From Dysidea avara (taxonomy: Eukaryota > Porifera > Demospongiae > Dictyoceratida > Dysideidae): a stretch of 64,000 bases of DNA. The notes beneath the pieces were generated by a model. It searched no databases. It worked only from the letters and a program-made list of their open reading frames with translations, and was not told the origin of the DNA. This document shows, in pieces, positions 13,196 through 25,500 of the stretch; the stretch's first letter is position 1; each line of letters opens with the position of its first letter. The stretch is from positions 248,001-312,000 of the forward strand of contig NC_089275.1 in NCBI RefSeq assembly GCF_963678975.1, given 5' to 3'. Both the position numbers and the translations under genes were made by a program.

Positions 13196-13610
13196 CTCTC
13201 ACAGATCACATAAGCAATACAATCACTTATTAATAATAGTTATACTAAAGAGAGTATCCTAATTTTATAATAATTATAAACCCTTGAAGAGGGGTAATGT
13301 GTACACTTCTGAGTTTACCTGTGTCTGTTGTATACACCACTGATAATATTATGATTGTGGGTACCTGGTAAGTGGCTACCCAACTAAGACTATATTACGT
13401 ATTTGTAAAGGTGTTGCTTATACCTGACCACAAGATCACATGACCACAAGAAAGAAATATATGAAATTTTCACCAAAATCTTATAGAACAGTCAGTGGGT
13501 AACTTTGATCTCAAAAGTTAATGGTTAAATCCTTCAGAATCTGATAGGCCACTGACAACTTCACTAGCTCATTGAGCTATGTATGTAGCTACTAGCTGTG
13601 TTTGTAATAG
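13196..13610. other. Spacer between the RUNDC1-like gene and the small gene
   Basis: About 415 bp separate the RUNDC1-like stop from the first supported exon of the next gene on the same strand. No AATAAA is obvious just after the stop; AT-rich TTATAATAATTATAAA near 13265 could serve. An ATG followed by a donor (CCTGgtaagt) occurs near 13350, but its phase does not fit exon 13611, so it is not taken as exon 1. Confidence 0.4.
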
Positions 13611-14065
13611 TTGTTTGTGAAGGAGCTGTTTGACATGTGTGGGGACAGTGTAGTGTTTAGTGAGTCATTTGAGCTGGAGTTAGGAGTTAGGCCAAAGTTG
13701 TTGCTTGGATTTATTTTACAACAAAACAGCTCAGTCAGTAGACAAAAGGACACAGCTACTTTCAGACGATGTGTTTTATGATTTCTGGTTACAAGCCATA
13801 AACAGATCAGAGGGTAACATGTGATACTTCAACAGGTTAGACAAATACTGGATACTACAGGACAGGAACAAACTTTGAGGCATTCCTTACTGGATCATAA
13901 AGAGTGGCTTCTAGCATACAACACAGTGCAGTATTTCTACAGCTTCTTGCACATCACAAACATCAACACCTTGACATTCTTTCCTCTCCTACGTAAGTAG
14001 TACACTCTCCTCAGCAAATAATATATTATTTATAGCAACTCTTTATTAGCAGTACAAAACAATAA
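13611..14065 (+). CDS. Unrecognised small protein, at least 4 exons
   Basis: Exons by splice and phase agreement: 13611-13685, 13735-13813, 13861-13992, 14036-14065. Introns are 49, 47 and 43 bp, like those of the neighbouring genes. The joined frame is 105 codons and ends at TAA 14063, where AATAAA (14061-14066) overlaps the stop and could be the polyadenylation signal. The 5' end is open: either translation starts at the ATG at 13635 (MCGDSVVFSESFELELG) or another exon lies upstream. Residues include a polar acidic start, DDVFYDFWLQAINRSEG, then HKEWLLAYNTVQYFYSF and a hydrophobic Leu/Phe-rich end. No signal peptide and no family I know; possibly all helical. It lies tail to tail with MOB3. 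That four exons join without a stop makes chance unlikely. Confidence 0.6.
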
Positions 14066-14066
14066 A
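14061..14066 (+). terminator. Polyadenylation signal AATAAA of the small gene
   Basis: AATAAA overlaps the TAA stop codon of the small gene. A near-identical arrangement, AATAAA overlapping the stop, is seen at the end of TBC1D2 (48611). This suggests very short 3' UTRs in this genome. Confidence 0.5.
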
Positions 14067-14476
14067 CTCTCTTATGTTAGTCTGTCTGTGTGTGTATGGT
14101 GATGTAGCATTGTTACCATAGTGATGTATTAAAATGTTATCCAGTAAGTGACTAGTAACACAGCTTGGCTGTAAGGTGTTGCTATGGTAACAAGACAACA
14201 TAATATAGCCAATCAGAACACTGGTAGGACAAGCACTACCCACATTTTTGGGCTTGGTTATACCTAACCAATACCGCCAAGGTTTCTGGGTGATATTGGG
14301 CAAAAAAGCTAAATGATCCCTACTACAGGATAAACAGCAGAAATCATAGTCCAAAAATGGGAGCATGGTCTTGACAAATAGTATGGCTTGTTTGGAGGTA
14401 TTTCATGGTAGAATAAGATTGGCAGGTAGTTAATACACTGCTCGTGTTCAGTGTCTATAGTGAACTAGTAATATCT
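14066..14476. other. Convergent intergenic spacer
   Basis: This 410-bp gap lies between the ends of the convergent small gene and MOB3. It holds a fragment (about 14225-14320) of a dispersed repeat also seen at about 50140-50310 and 52095-52200, with shared phrases such as GGCTTGGTTATACCTAACCA and TGATATTGGGCAA. The minus-strand frame at 14046-14366 runs through this repeat and is not thought to be a gene. Confidence 0.5.
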
Positions 14477-17400
14477 TTAGCCACATGAAACTGACTGAAC
14501 ATTCACTATCTTTAAATGTCCATCAAACTTATATGTGTGAGTATCACCTAATATCAAGTCACATGTGACTAACGATAGAGTAGTGCTTGTCATACCTCCT
14601 GATATACAGGCACTGTCACCTAATATCAAATTACTCACCAAAGGTTCGAACTCCTTGCCTTCAATCAGTTTAAACTCCACCACGAAATAGAAGAAATGTT
14701 TGTAACAGGAGTTGACGTGAGCTTCCTGTAACAAGTGTAGTTGAGCCACTAATTATGATGACATCATCACTTACCGCTCCCAAGACAACCAACTTGTCAA
14801 AATGATGGATGTATATATGGACAAATACTCGGTATAATCTCGTGAGAATCTTCTTGCAAATGGGAATAAATGTTTTAGGAAATGGTACACCTGTAGTGTG
14901 CATATAAGTGTTAACAAGGGTACACCTGTAGTGTGCATATAAGTGTTAACAAGGGTACACCTGCAATAAGTAAATGTTACAAGGTATTCCAATATATCTT
15001 GTGCTCTATTAGTGAAAATCAAAAGTCAAGTAAGAAATTTCCAGTAGGAGAGAGACTTGTACACCACAATCAGTAGTTTTAGAATTACAATGTTAACACA
15101 ATAAAAATATATAACACTGAGTTAGGTCAAGCCAGGATAATGGTGTATTTTGTCAACATTGGTAGAGATGCGAGATGTAGGGCTGTAACAAATATTCGAT
15201 TCGTTCAGATTTTGTTCGTTAAGATTTTATCTGGATACCAAATTTACCACTTGGATGTTCATTTAGTAGTAAATTACAAGAGTTTACAGGAAATGGTGTT
15301 AGTTACTGTACACAATTGATTATAAAGACATCGCAGAGAGAAAGTGTGTAGCATGTGTGTAGCTGAATTCTAGCGCTTTCGCATTAATCAAAATGTTACC
15401 AAATAGTTTGGTAATCGCTTGTTAAGACATCCAAATATGGATACCACATTTTCGTTGCAGCCCTAACAGATGACCACCATCTTAGCAGTGACATCTCAGT
15501 TCATCATGTTTAGTCCAAGTAAACAATTTATAATGCTCGAACTACAAAAATATCTCAATAGATTACAGAAAGCTGATAGATCAACAGGAAGGGAAGTCTC
15601 AATCTCTTGTATGTTATATAGCGGGTTAACACTAGCAAATTGCCCGTATATTTTACTATCTACTAAAAAAGTTAGTTTGAAGCCCATAACAGCCATGAGA
15701 TGTTTATGAGCAGGTTGTTTGATGAGTCCTATCGTTAATGTAGCAGACACGTGCAATCACTTAACTCGAAGGTAACAATATACTGATGTGGTTTCTAAAT
15801 ATACTGATGTGGTTTCTAAATATACTGATGTGGTTTCTAAAAATACTGAATACCAAATTTAATGTAGTGATTAAAGTTTTGACGGTTAGTGGTGGTAATA
15901 TACATGAAGTCTCATACAACATGTTTGTGCTGTGGACTACGTATGTATGTTGGAGTGTTCATCACAATCGTTTTTACTTTTTGGAATATTTCAAGTTACT
16001 TTGTGGTACAATTGTCATTTCATTTGTTCCTTTAAAAAGATAACTTTTACTACTAGCACAATGAGATGTAAATCATAGCTTATCCATGTTTTAAAATGTG
16101 AAAAGGCATTTAATAATACCGTACTGTTATTCAAAAATGCAATACCGCTCATCCCTAGCATCAGAACTTGAAGCAACCCTTCTCTTCCAAGTCAAAACAG
16201 AGCAATAAAATAATGTTACATGTAAACACAATGTCCATCAGTGAGCAGTTAAATGTGCTAATGATAACCTTATAAATGGATTAGTCACAAGTAGACTTTA
16301 TCCACAATGACGTCACGGAGCACAAGATGGCCGCGTTATTTGGGGTACTAATGTACAAGTGTCTATGGAGAAATTGTTTTGATCGATCATATTTCACTCG
16401 TGAAGAAAGATACCAACCAGTAGCCAACAAGTTTGGGTATAACGTAACAAAAGCCATTGCACACAAGCATCATCTCAAAAATTTTCCACCATACGATACA
16501 AAATGTTTATTGTATTGTCTTGTACCCATACCTGTTGCTTAGAGCTCGATATCTCCTTCTCTGGCTGAAATAGAATCGATCAAAACAATTTTTCCATAGA
16601 TGCCTGTACATTAGTACCCCAAATAACGTGGCCATCATGTGCTCGTGACGTCATTTTGGATAAAGTCAATAAGCACAACTGGTCAGGGTAGTTACAATGT
16701 CACACAAAAGGTAACATCATAAACTCACCAGCTTGGACAACAAACACATCCTCATTATTAATAATACTCTCGATCCATTCCATTAGCATCGACATGTATT
16801 GAGGTGCTGACAGTGCCGTCGGCTTCTTGTACCTGTCTGTGTCCGCCCATAGGTACTCATACCTGTATAGTAGTAACCATGGTTACATTGTGGACTCTTT
16901 GAATTTCTTCCTAATAAGGTCAAAGATTCAGATCTGGGTATTTTACCTTTAAGGGGAATGTGTAGTGGAAATTTTAGTACTGTGTGGAGTTAATAAAACA
17001 GTTGGCACATTTTATCACCTGGAACAGTTACCAAGGAAACACGTCATTTCCACAGGAGAAAACATCATGATTATACTCCTCCAGTCAACAAACCGGTAAA
17101 GGTAACCAAATGAGTTTTTCTTGCCAATGAACGCTCAATTGGCTTGAGGGGGTTCTTTATTGCAGCTCATCCCAAATAGACGTAGAAAGGTGTCCACCCA
17201 CAATAGTAACTCACTTTTGTCCACCTGACATGATCGGACAGGTGGCATCAGTGCAATAGTCGGACACCGTCCCATAAATCAGGTTGATCCGATTGAAGAA
17301 GTCCACAACTAGTGCAGGAGATGAAGTCACACAGGGGATCACATGATCTCACACTACTCACCATGTATAGCTACCCAGTCATTATATGTTTCCTCAGGGG

Positions 17401-20400
17401 GTAACCTGACAGCTGCTCTGAGGTCAACTCCCGAGTGTAGGGATGCCTGGAGGGGGTGGATAACATGGTAAACACCAGAGGAGGTTGATTATCACACATC
17501 ACATGATCTCATAGTTCAACCCCAACACCTCAGTATCAATACCAACTGTGAATTGTATCCATGACACATAGGAGGAGATCAAAGCATCAAGTGCAGTTAA
17601 AATAAATTATACAAAAATCTTGTTTACTGGGATAAACTAATTTATTGTGTGGATGATCTAATGAAGTATGACATCATTAAATTGTTGGGATATTGATGAT
17701 AATATACTACCATGAAATTGTTTATCTATTTCACTCCGGTCCTCTAACAACTAAAAAAGTTTACAAAGAAAGGACTTAATGCGTACACAAAATATAATCC
17801 AAATATTTAATGCTCCCCAGCAATCCCACCATTTGTTAGTTGAGGCTCATGTGAGCCATCTAAACAAAGGGATTCAATTAGAGCTCCTGCTCTCCACACA
17901 AATCCTTCAGCCACCCCACTACAACACATGGCTAAGAAACAAGTGTTACAATTCTGTTTGACACGTAGTAACCAGCATCAGTTAAGATGATGTAGTCTTG
18001 TTGCTGTAATCGTGTTAGATAGCTAACTATTCTGGATTAGCTGATAGTGGTCAGATAATATTACAGAAATTCCCAGTAGCAATCACTCCTATATACATAA
18101 CAAGTCTTTAGCAATGAAGCTCTACACAATACATCAATAAGTCCCTTCAACAATACAATGAAATAATCCCCCCCTTTGTTAAAAAGCAGGAAATGCCATC
18201 AAATAACAAGCACCAGTTAAGAATTACCTACTGTTGTGTCTCAGACTTATCGAATATACTGGAATGATGCCGTTAGGAGGGTATGTTAAAACAGTGGACT
18301 CGGGACCCACGGAAATCCAACTTTTCTTGGAATTTTATACACTTCACAGTATTCTATACTTGTACTAGGTACCTCTGCAAGCAGTCTTGTGTGGCCAATC
18401 CACTTTTACCCCCTCGCGGCATCTCGCACGATGTTTACACCAATTAGAAATTATAAGCGTCTCTGAAAAGTGTCTGAAGCTGACTGCATTAATTACAGGT
18501 CACTCACTATTTCCCAGAGTATTTGTTTACACAATGTTTCTAAACTTTAGTAGCTAGGTGACATGATAGGCTAGCATGCTCACTGTGCACAAGACGAATA
18601 ATTACCAGCTAAGCCAAGCTAAGCAAGTTCCAGCAGCTCTTCATACGTCATGATGCATTTGCACAATGCTCCTAAACTACTCTAGTAGCTAGGTGGCATA
18701 ATAGACTAGTATGCTTACTGTGCAGCAGGCAGTGGCCTATAAATGCGGTCAGCTTCAGACACTTTTTAGAGGCGCTTATAATATCTAATTGGTGTAAACA
18801 TCATGCGAGACACCGTGAGGGGAGAAAAAGTGAATTAGCCATGCAAGACTACTTGCAAAGGTACCTAGTACAAGCATAGAATACTGTGAGGTGTATAAAA
18901 TTCCAAGCAGAGTTGGATTTACGTGGGTCCCCGGGTCCCCTATTTTTACCTACCTCTGTTAGGAAGGGTTTTGAATGATGCTGTTAGGGAGGGTTCTGAA
19001 TGATGCCGTTAGGGAGGGTTCTGAATGATGCCGGTTCTGAATGATGCCGTTAGGGAGGGTTCTGAATGATGCCGGTTCTGAATGATGCCGTTAGGGAGGG
19101 TTCAGAATGATGCCAGTTCTGAATGATGCTGTTAGGGAGGGTTCTGAATGATGCTGTTAGGGAGGGTTCTGAATGATGCCGTTAGGGAGGGTTCAGAATG
19201 ATGCCAGTTCTGAATGATGCTGTTAGGGAGGGTTCTGAATGATGCTGTTAGGGAGGGTTCTGAATGATGCTGTTAGGGAGGGTTCTGAATGATGCCAGTT
19301 CTGAATGATGCTGTTAGGGAGGGTTCTGAATGATGCTGTTAGGGAGGGTTCTGAATGAGGTTGCTACGGAGGGTTCTGAATGATGCCGTTAGGAAGGGTT
19401 CTAACCACTGTGTGAAGCACGCTGAGCTTGCAAAATGTGCATCTTGAAAAACAGCTATTTTGGTTCGGAAACATTTAATGTACCACAGCAGTGAACAACA
19501 TCAACAGTTGTACAATAACAAGACAACTAAACAAACAAGTTTCCAGGTAGCTAATGCTCCCAAATTGTTTCATAGGCTCATGCTAACAGATACCAGGCCA
19601 TTGGAAACAAACTTTTTGAAGATTAAACTCCTTAAATTAATAATTACACTTCACAAGGGGTAATCCCCTAATAAAAGATCTTATTACATCACCCAGTGTG
19701 GTCTCCATGGGGCACTAGACAGGTCACCATGGTGACAAATTGTTGTCGAATGAGGTGAATAGGTGATAGGAATATGTGTGGTCTGTTTGTGTGTGTGTGT
19801 GTAAAACTGTCTGTCCGTTTGTGTGTAGTGTCACTAGTGTGTACCACATATTGGAAGCTATCCCACCAGCGGAGACACTCATGTGAGCTTATAGGATTTG
19901 TATAGAATCAACTTTAAGAGGGTTTGATTGAAAACTAGGTGCCAATTGAAAGCTTTTCTTATGATGGTCCATTGAACCCCACCGGTTTGATATTAATATA
20001 CAGGATGATAGGAGGCATCATCACGTAATGAAGAGCTCACCACATGAAATGGAGGGAAAACGGCAACAATGGAAGAGAATAGAACTGGAAATTGTATTCA
20101 AGGTCTCCATAATCCCGTAAAGTCAGTTTAAAGTTTAAAAGTCAAAATATGCAATTAACATGAATTCTTACTGCTAGCGCTTAGTGTGTGTCGACCTCCT
20201 CGCTATCCCACCTATGCACCCACAAGAAGGATAAACAGCGAGAGTAAAGTCTTTGAACTAAAATATTCTGAGCCAGGCAATCACTCGATCTTGTAATCTA
20301 GTCATATGCTATCAACTTGGGTGGGTGTGGAACTAATTTTCAGGTTTATATGCTGAGCACTAAGTAACGGTCTTCCAAGTTCATAGAATTGGATGTGTGT

Positions 20401-22463
20401 GGAAGGCCCCCAGTCACAAATAGCCTTGCACAAAGCTCTGTAACTTTTGAAGTGTATATCCTATATATGGCCATGCAATTGACGTTGTTCTACTTGAGAT
20501 AATACCTAGGGGTTACCCCTAATGCTAAAGGGTGGAGCCAAAACTAGCCGTGTAAGTAACTTGGAAACACACAAACCCTTTAGCTTTATAAACTGATTCA
20601 TAACTTGACGGTGATTGGTTTTTAAAACTTTTTCTATTAACTATAGGTCATATATGACACACGTGAGTAAACCCACAATCAAAATAAGTGACAAGAACTT
20701 GAAACATGGTAATGCGAGTCACTGTTGCTCATAAGCTGCTCTCCAAGTAGCTCAGTGAACAGACTTTTGATCAATATGTAGTTTTAGGCTGTTAAGTTAT
20801 CCCACCTAATGTTACCATGTGTTGTATACACATTTATTCCCCAATAGTCTATGCAGGTTTAAGGGTTAACACACACACCAACCAGGTGGAGGATCTGCTG
20901 GTATTCTAGTGGGTGCTCATGTGCCCGTGCCATGAACACTACCAGTTAAACAGGATAGTCCATTTTATCCCTGGAAGGTTGTGACCTGTAACCAGACAGT
21001 GCAGAAGAGCAGGTGCATAGTTACCATAACCCTAGCAATGATCGATACACTCCTCTCTTGAAGTTGACACTGGGCAGGTATTGGTGTATCACGTACTAGG
21101 AAGCAGCTAGCCTTTAACATGTTCTGTTCTGGTCTGTTCTGTTATAATACATATAAGCTTTTCAGTCCACATAGAAAGAGGACATAAATGACCACAAGTT
21201 GCTACACTTCAATAACACACAATGTGCCAGGTTGTGAACACAGTTTGACAGTTTTCAGACTGTACAACACAAACAATATATTTCTAAATGTCAAGGGACC
21301 AGTTTAGTTAACTTCTAATGATCCTTACAGCCATAAGGTTGTAAAAAACATATTGAGGCAGCCAACCTTCTCAGTCATTTGTCCAAGAACACACACACGT
21401 TTCCTCTGAGGTAACAGTGTGCTTGCTTTGCAGCTACGATCAGCAACTGTGAGTAAATAAATTTGTTCACACTATTCCATGTGTTTTTAACTCCTGAGCT
21501 TTAACTCCTCTGGCTATTGAATCAGGTTAGTATTCATTCACACAACTACATCTGACACAACGTCAGGATCACAGAAATGAGATTATAACATTGTGTTCTA
21601 GACAACCAAGCTACCTCAATTGATTCAAATTGCAGTGAACCATACCATGCGTTAAAATGAACATCAGTTCGGCAAACTTCGGGATGGGTTGGAATGGAAT
21701 GTTTGAGTGGTGGGACAAACCAGGGGTCACTTGTGTTATTAGGCAACAAAAGGGTAATACCCTACATCATGCTCCTATTAGCACATGGCATAAGCTAACA
21801 AGACCAGATCAGACTTGTTATTGTCCAGGGCCTATCAACCACCCAAACTGAAGCCTCTAACATCATCCCTTAGCCAGATAAGATAGGGTGAGGAAGACAA
21901 GGGTTTCTATGGTAGTAGTAAGTGGTGTATACATGATCCTGCTCACTACACTGATCACACATGCACACACTGGGGATCAGTTACAAAGGATACACACACT
22001 ACACTATATCACTAGCAATACAAACACAACACCATATCACACACAGTAACACTATCACATATAACTAATCTGTTTACACAATCACTAGTGTAGGCTGTTG
22101 TCATGTATACATGTCATGTTAAGTGAAGCTGGTTTGGAGGAAGAACTTGTATGGATCGAGTACAATGACTGGAAGGTTTAACAATACCCCAAAACAAATA
22201 ACATTTACACCCCCTGAGGGTATTACTGACCCCCAAAACAAGTATATCACACGTTAAGGGAGACTGTTCACTGTCTTACGGACCCCTACTAACTGACGTC
22301 ATAGCACTCACCTTAGCTTTCTTGTGTAGCTCGTGCTTCATCGTGCCTTTCTCCCATTTCTTCTTCGGCCGGAACGTCTACAAGGCAAGACGTAACAAGC
22401 AATACAATAAGACGGCCTATAACTCACCCTCGACTTCTTACTAGAGAGAACACTACTCGCCAT
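14477..22463 (-). CDS. MOB3: MOB kinase activator, MOB3-type (8 exons)
   Basis: Exons in gene order: 22428-22463, 22312-22377, 17362-17446, 17215-17308, 16729-16862, 14775-14890, 14639-14725, 14477-14494. Phases join to 211 codons plus stop, close to the 216-217 of vertebrate MOB3 proteins. Seen in order: basic start with [56 protein letters not shown]; zinc-site cysteines in [48 protein letters not shown]; the histidine pair in [27 protein letters not shown]. All four expected zinc ligands are present. MOB proteins are scaffolds and co-activators for NDR/LATS or MST-type kinases in Hippo-like signalling; MOB3 proteins bind MST1 rather than LATS. The last exon (SVSCG) is short and the least certain. 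Start is the ATG just before the first donor. Head to head with TBC1D2. Confidence 0.93.
14891..14960. repeat. 35-bp tandem duplication spanning the MOB3 exon 6 acceptor
   Basis: GTACACCTGTAGTGTGCATA is repeated at a 35-bp spacing, with a third partial copy (GTACACCTGCA). The first copy contains the acceptor used by MOB3 exon 6 (reverse strand ACAG then GTGTACC). Each repeat copy therefore carries a similar potential acceptor upstream on the MOB3 strand. Confidence 0.8.
15178..15467. mobile_element. hAT-like short element
   Basis: The left end TAGGGCTGTAACAAATATTC and the right end GTTGCAGCCCTA are inverted repeats of the TAGGGCTGyAACrA type common at hAT ends. The flanks GAGATG and CAGATG could be a decayed duplication. 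Between them I see AT-rich sequence without a transposase. It sits in MOB3 intron 5. Confidence 0.6.
15780..15850. repeat. 21-bp tandem repeat, 3 copies
   Basis: ATACTGATGTGGTTTCTAAA is repeated three times in a row. It is short and near-perfect, inside MOB3 intron 5. The open frame at 15786-16043 begins in it and is not supported as coding. Confidence 0.8.
16293..16668. mobile_element. Foldback element with about 110-bp arms
   Basis: GACTTTATCCACAATGACGT at the left is matched by the complement of the right end (ACGTCATTTTGGATAAAGTC). Pairing continues through GTTATTTGGGGTACTAATGT and TTGTTTTGATCGAT. The open frame 16327-16542 inside it is created by the left arm and looks accidental. It sits in MOB3 intron 5. 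Confidence 0.85.
18296..18945. mobile_element. Foldback element with about 200-bp arms
   Basis: The left arm runs from about 18296 (GGACTCGGGACCCACGGAAA) through GGCATCTCGCACGATGTTTA to GTCTGAAGCTGACTGCATT. The right arm is its complement, from GGTCAGCTTCAGACACTTTT near 18748 to GGGTCCCCGGGTCC near 18938. Inside the loop a second pair (CTAGTAGCTAGGTG..) is also repeated. No protein is encoded. It lies in MOB3 intron 2. Confidence 0.85.
18955..19400. repeat. 25-bp minisatellite with 13-15-bp half units
   Basis: The main unit is GTTCTGAATGATGCYGTTAG plus GGAGG. Full units alternate with half units that stop after GATGCC, giving a higher-order pattern. One GAATGATGCCGTTAGGAGGG copy also lies alone at about 18262, on the other side of the foldback element. 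The array may therefore have been split by the insertion. Confidence 0.9.
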
Positions 22464-22581
22464 TTGATCGTTACTGGTACCGCGGGTAATCGCTAATATT
22501 GCATGGCGCGCCTTAAATGGAAAATTATTAGTATCCTTATCACGTGAGAGCGCTTATGACTGAACACAAAAGAAGCGCAGG
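22464..22581. promoter_or_regulatory. Shared divergent promoter of MOB3 and TBC1D2
   Basis: Only 118 bp separate the two divergent start codons, so both promoters and 5' UTRs must fit here or overlap the first exons. The interval contains the palindrome TCACGTGA at 22540-22547, a GC-rich patch (GGTACCGCGGG, GGCGCGCC) and no clear TATA box. TCACGTGA is the core of the CLEAR element bound by MiT/TFE factors in vertebrates. That link would suit TBC1D2, which acts on Rab7 membranes, but is inference from the motif alone. Confidence 0.65.
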
Positions 22582-25500
22582 ATGTCCTCAGGTACCGCGA
22601 ATTGTATCAGTCTGTGTAGTGTAGTGTGTTCCAGCGTGTGGTAGTGTTGTAATGATGTAGTCTGTATTGCGTGATCACTTGTAGGTGACCACGCCTCCCC
22701 TACAGCTGATCAAGATGCGGACACGCCCCCACAAGTCTCTATTGATAGTCTAATACCACCCTCTGAGGTATGGCTACATAAAGGCATCACACATCACGTG
22801 ATATACCCATTGTAGGTCCAGCAACACAAATTGTGTGGATACCTGAACAAGCAATCTGGTTAGTGGCCGTGTGGCTTACATTTTAGCTGTACATGATGTA
22901 CCAGTCTGTATGATGTGTGTGTAGTTATGAAGAGAGTACCTTGTAGTTTTGTGGCTGTTTAGAAACTTCCAATCAAGTCAAGTCACTTGCTGGTCTAGGG
23001 AATGTTTTAGTCTTGCGTAGCGAGTCCACTTTTTAAGCACCATGGTGGAGAAAATGCGGTCAGGTCATGTGAAACTGCTGTACAGACTTTATAGTAGTAT
23101 TATTGTTGCTGACATGTTTCCAATAGTTTCATTCATGGTACACAACATGTTGTCGCACACGTGTGTTGAAACACCACATGGAGGTCACATGGGATACTCC
23201 ATGAGGTATAACATGATAAATTTATTCCATTGGCTCAGTCATAGGCTGACATGAAGTAAACACTATCACATGTTAATTACATAACTTACATTCCTATAAT
23301 TGTGGAAAACATCTAAACCTGCAGTGTTGTAGATTGTAAGGCTCCCTGGATACGTTTAATTTGGCTGTATTTTGTCTTCCCTGGTAGATGTTTGTCTTCT
23401 GTTTCTTGTAGTGAGTGAGCTCTTATCGTGTGAGTAAGTATCCAATGGTGTATATTGAAATCAAACCATCAGGGTTGAATGGGGTTGATTGGATTTAGCC
23501 TTTTGATTGGCACATATAGTTAATCACTACCCTACGGTTCTACGTACGTACAAACCCTATGGCTCATGTGACCTCCTTTCTGCTACAGTGTTTATTTTAG
23601 AAATGTAGTCAAGAGAGACCATGTGTGATAACCTGAGGGCAAATGAGTACAGTGGAACCTCTCTATTACTAGCATATTGGGACCACCCATAATTTTTGAT
23701 CAGTTTTTGCTGTAATATAGAGGTTTTCCTCTTTCAGAAGTAAAATTGTATTAACCAGACCTGTTGGTGTTTATACTGTGTACCTTAATTAGGGGAGTCT
23801 GCTAAGAGAGGTTCCACTGTAGATGCATTAATTGTTTGTTCTGCTTTAATTGATGTAGTTAGGGACAGTTGAAGAGTTCTCGTTTTTGTGTACTCAACAT
23901 GTGTAACATGCTCTAGGCCTGGACTATACTCTAGTTAGGAGATCTGGACTACTGTATGTGTACAAATTTTCTGGGAGCTTAATTTTCATGGATTTTGCAG
24001 TTGCTTGACTGTCCTCAAAATTTTCATCCTTGAAAATTAATAAATAACAGAGTTAGCTCTATGCTTTCTAATAGGTAACCTCAGTGGAAAGAGTGATCCT
24101 CTAATAGGTAACCTCAGTGGAAGAGTGATCCTCTAATAGGTAACCTCAGTGGAAAAGAGTGATCCTCGAAAATAAAACTGTGAAAAAATCTTCTTTAACA
24201 GAAACGTTTCTAGTTCACTTAAGAAATAAACCTTTGGTATATTGATAAACATACAATGCTTGCACTATTGTCTTACCTTTTATCCTTCTTTACCATGGCC
24301 ATCAGTTAAGGTTCTCTGCTGATAGTGTAATAGACTACAGTATGGCTTCCATCTACGGGTGTACATTACATCAAACTATTTGAACACATGTGGCTCAGTG
24401 GTTTTCGAAGCTGGCAGTTGATATTGTAATTGTAATGTTTCAACAGGAATTCCACTCATTACGGCGCTGATATTGTTCAGTGAGAGCGACTTGCTCAATA
24501 TCACAGTGAACTAGACACGTGTTAAGTGAATATAGTTTAGTGATCTGTAAATGTTTTTTTCCAGCAAAGAAATTGACAAAGTTGCTTGTGTTTCTAAATG
24601 CCGAGCTAAACGCATTTCTTTGCTGTGACCAACACTATTGTTGTTTAGTTACGTGAATCCGACTTACTACAGTTTAGCAATTTATATAATGGTGTGTTAT
24701 GCTAGTTGATTACTTGCATAATAATATATAGTGCTGTGATAAGCTCTATAGTGGCTGGTTTCCAGGGGCGTTACTATTCAGTGGACTGGAACACTGGACT
24801 GGACTACTGGACTGACATATTTTTGGTTTTTGTACATTCTATGGTTGGATTTATTGTGGAGTCTTGCTAGTAAGCACCCTTAGGGCACCTGCAGCCCACT
24901 TCTAAATGCTGAAGACCAGCAGTGGAATATGTGAAAACTGTCATTTACATTATGCCACGATACAGCGCTTATTTCTTACCATGGTGTGTAGTAATGCTGC
25001 AGGCAGTGCAGAGAATGTGACAGCATTAGTTAACCAGCGATCAACATGCCTGTAGACAATATATCCTTCGAGATATCCTTCGAGATATCCTTAGAGCAAG
25101 CTTGAGGAGCAAGCTAGTCTCTCTGCTATAGACTTCTTTTCAGTGCAGGGCCTTATCAATTAAAGATTATAGCTAAGCGCCAGTGCTGAAAAATTGAATT
25201 GGTAAGCTCCTGCACTGAACTAGAGGCCTGGCCAAGCGAGACTAACTTGCCCCTCAAGCTTGCTAAGGATATCTCGAAGGATATTGTCTACTGGCAAGTT
25301 GATCGCTGGTTAACTATTGCTGTCACATTCCCTGCACTGCCTACAGCATTACACATCAGGGTAAGGAATAAGTGTTGTATAATAGTAGCGAAATTATTAA
25401 GAGACAGTTTTCGCATATTCCAGTGTTCGTTTTCAGCATTTAGAAGTGGGCTGCAGGTTCCCTAAGGGTGCTTACTAGCAAGACCCCATAAATCCAACCA

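Larger units (their letters stand above)
17447..22311. other. MOB3 intron 2 (4.9 kb)
   Basis: This intron separates the basic N-terminal exons from the MOB core. It contains the foldback element at 18296-18945 followed directly by the 25-bp array at 18955-19400. From about 19460 to 22300 I see no exon, no clear terminal repeats and no RNA gene, only short (GT)n and (CA)n runs. The frames at 19460-19663, 21546-21749 and 21657-21851 lack splice or family support. Confidence 0.6.

Noticed and set aside
16327..16542. 71-codon ORF starting [14 protein letters not shown]
   Set aside because: Lies within the left arm and loop of an inverted-repeat element; the mirrored arm gives no matching frame and no family is recognised.
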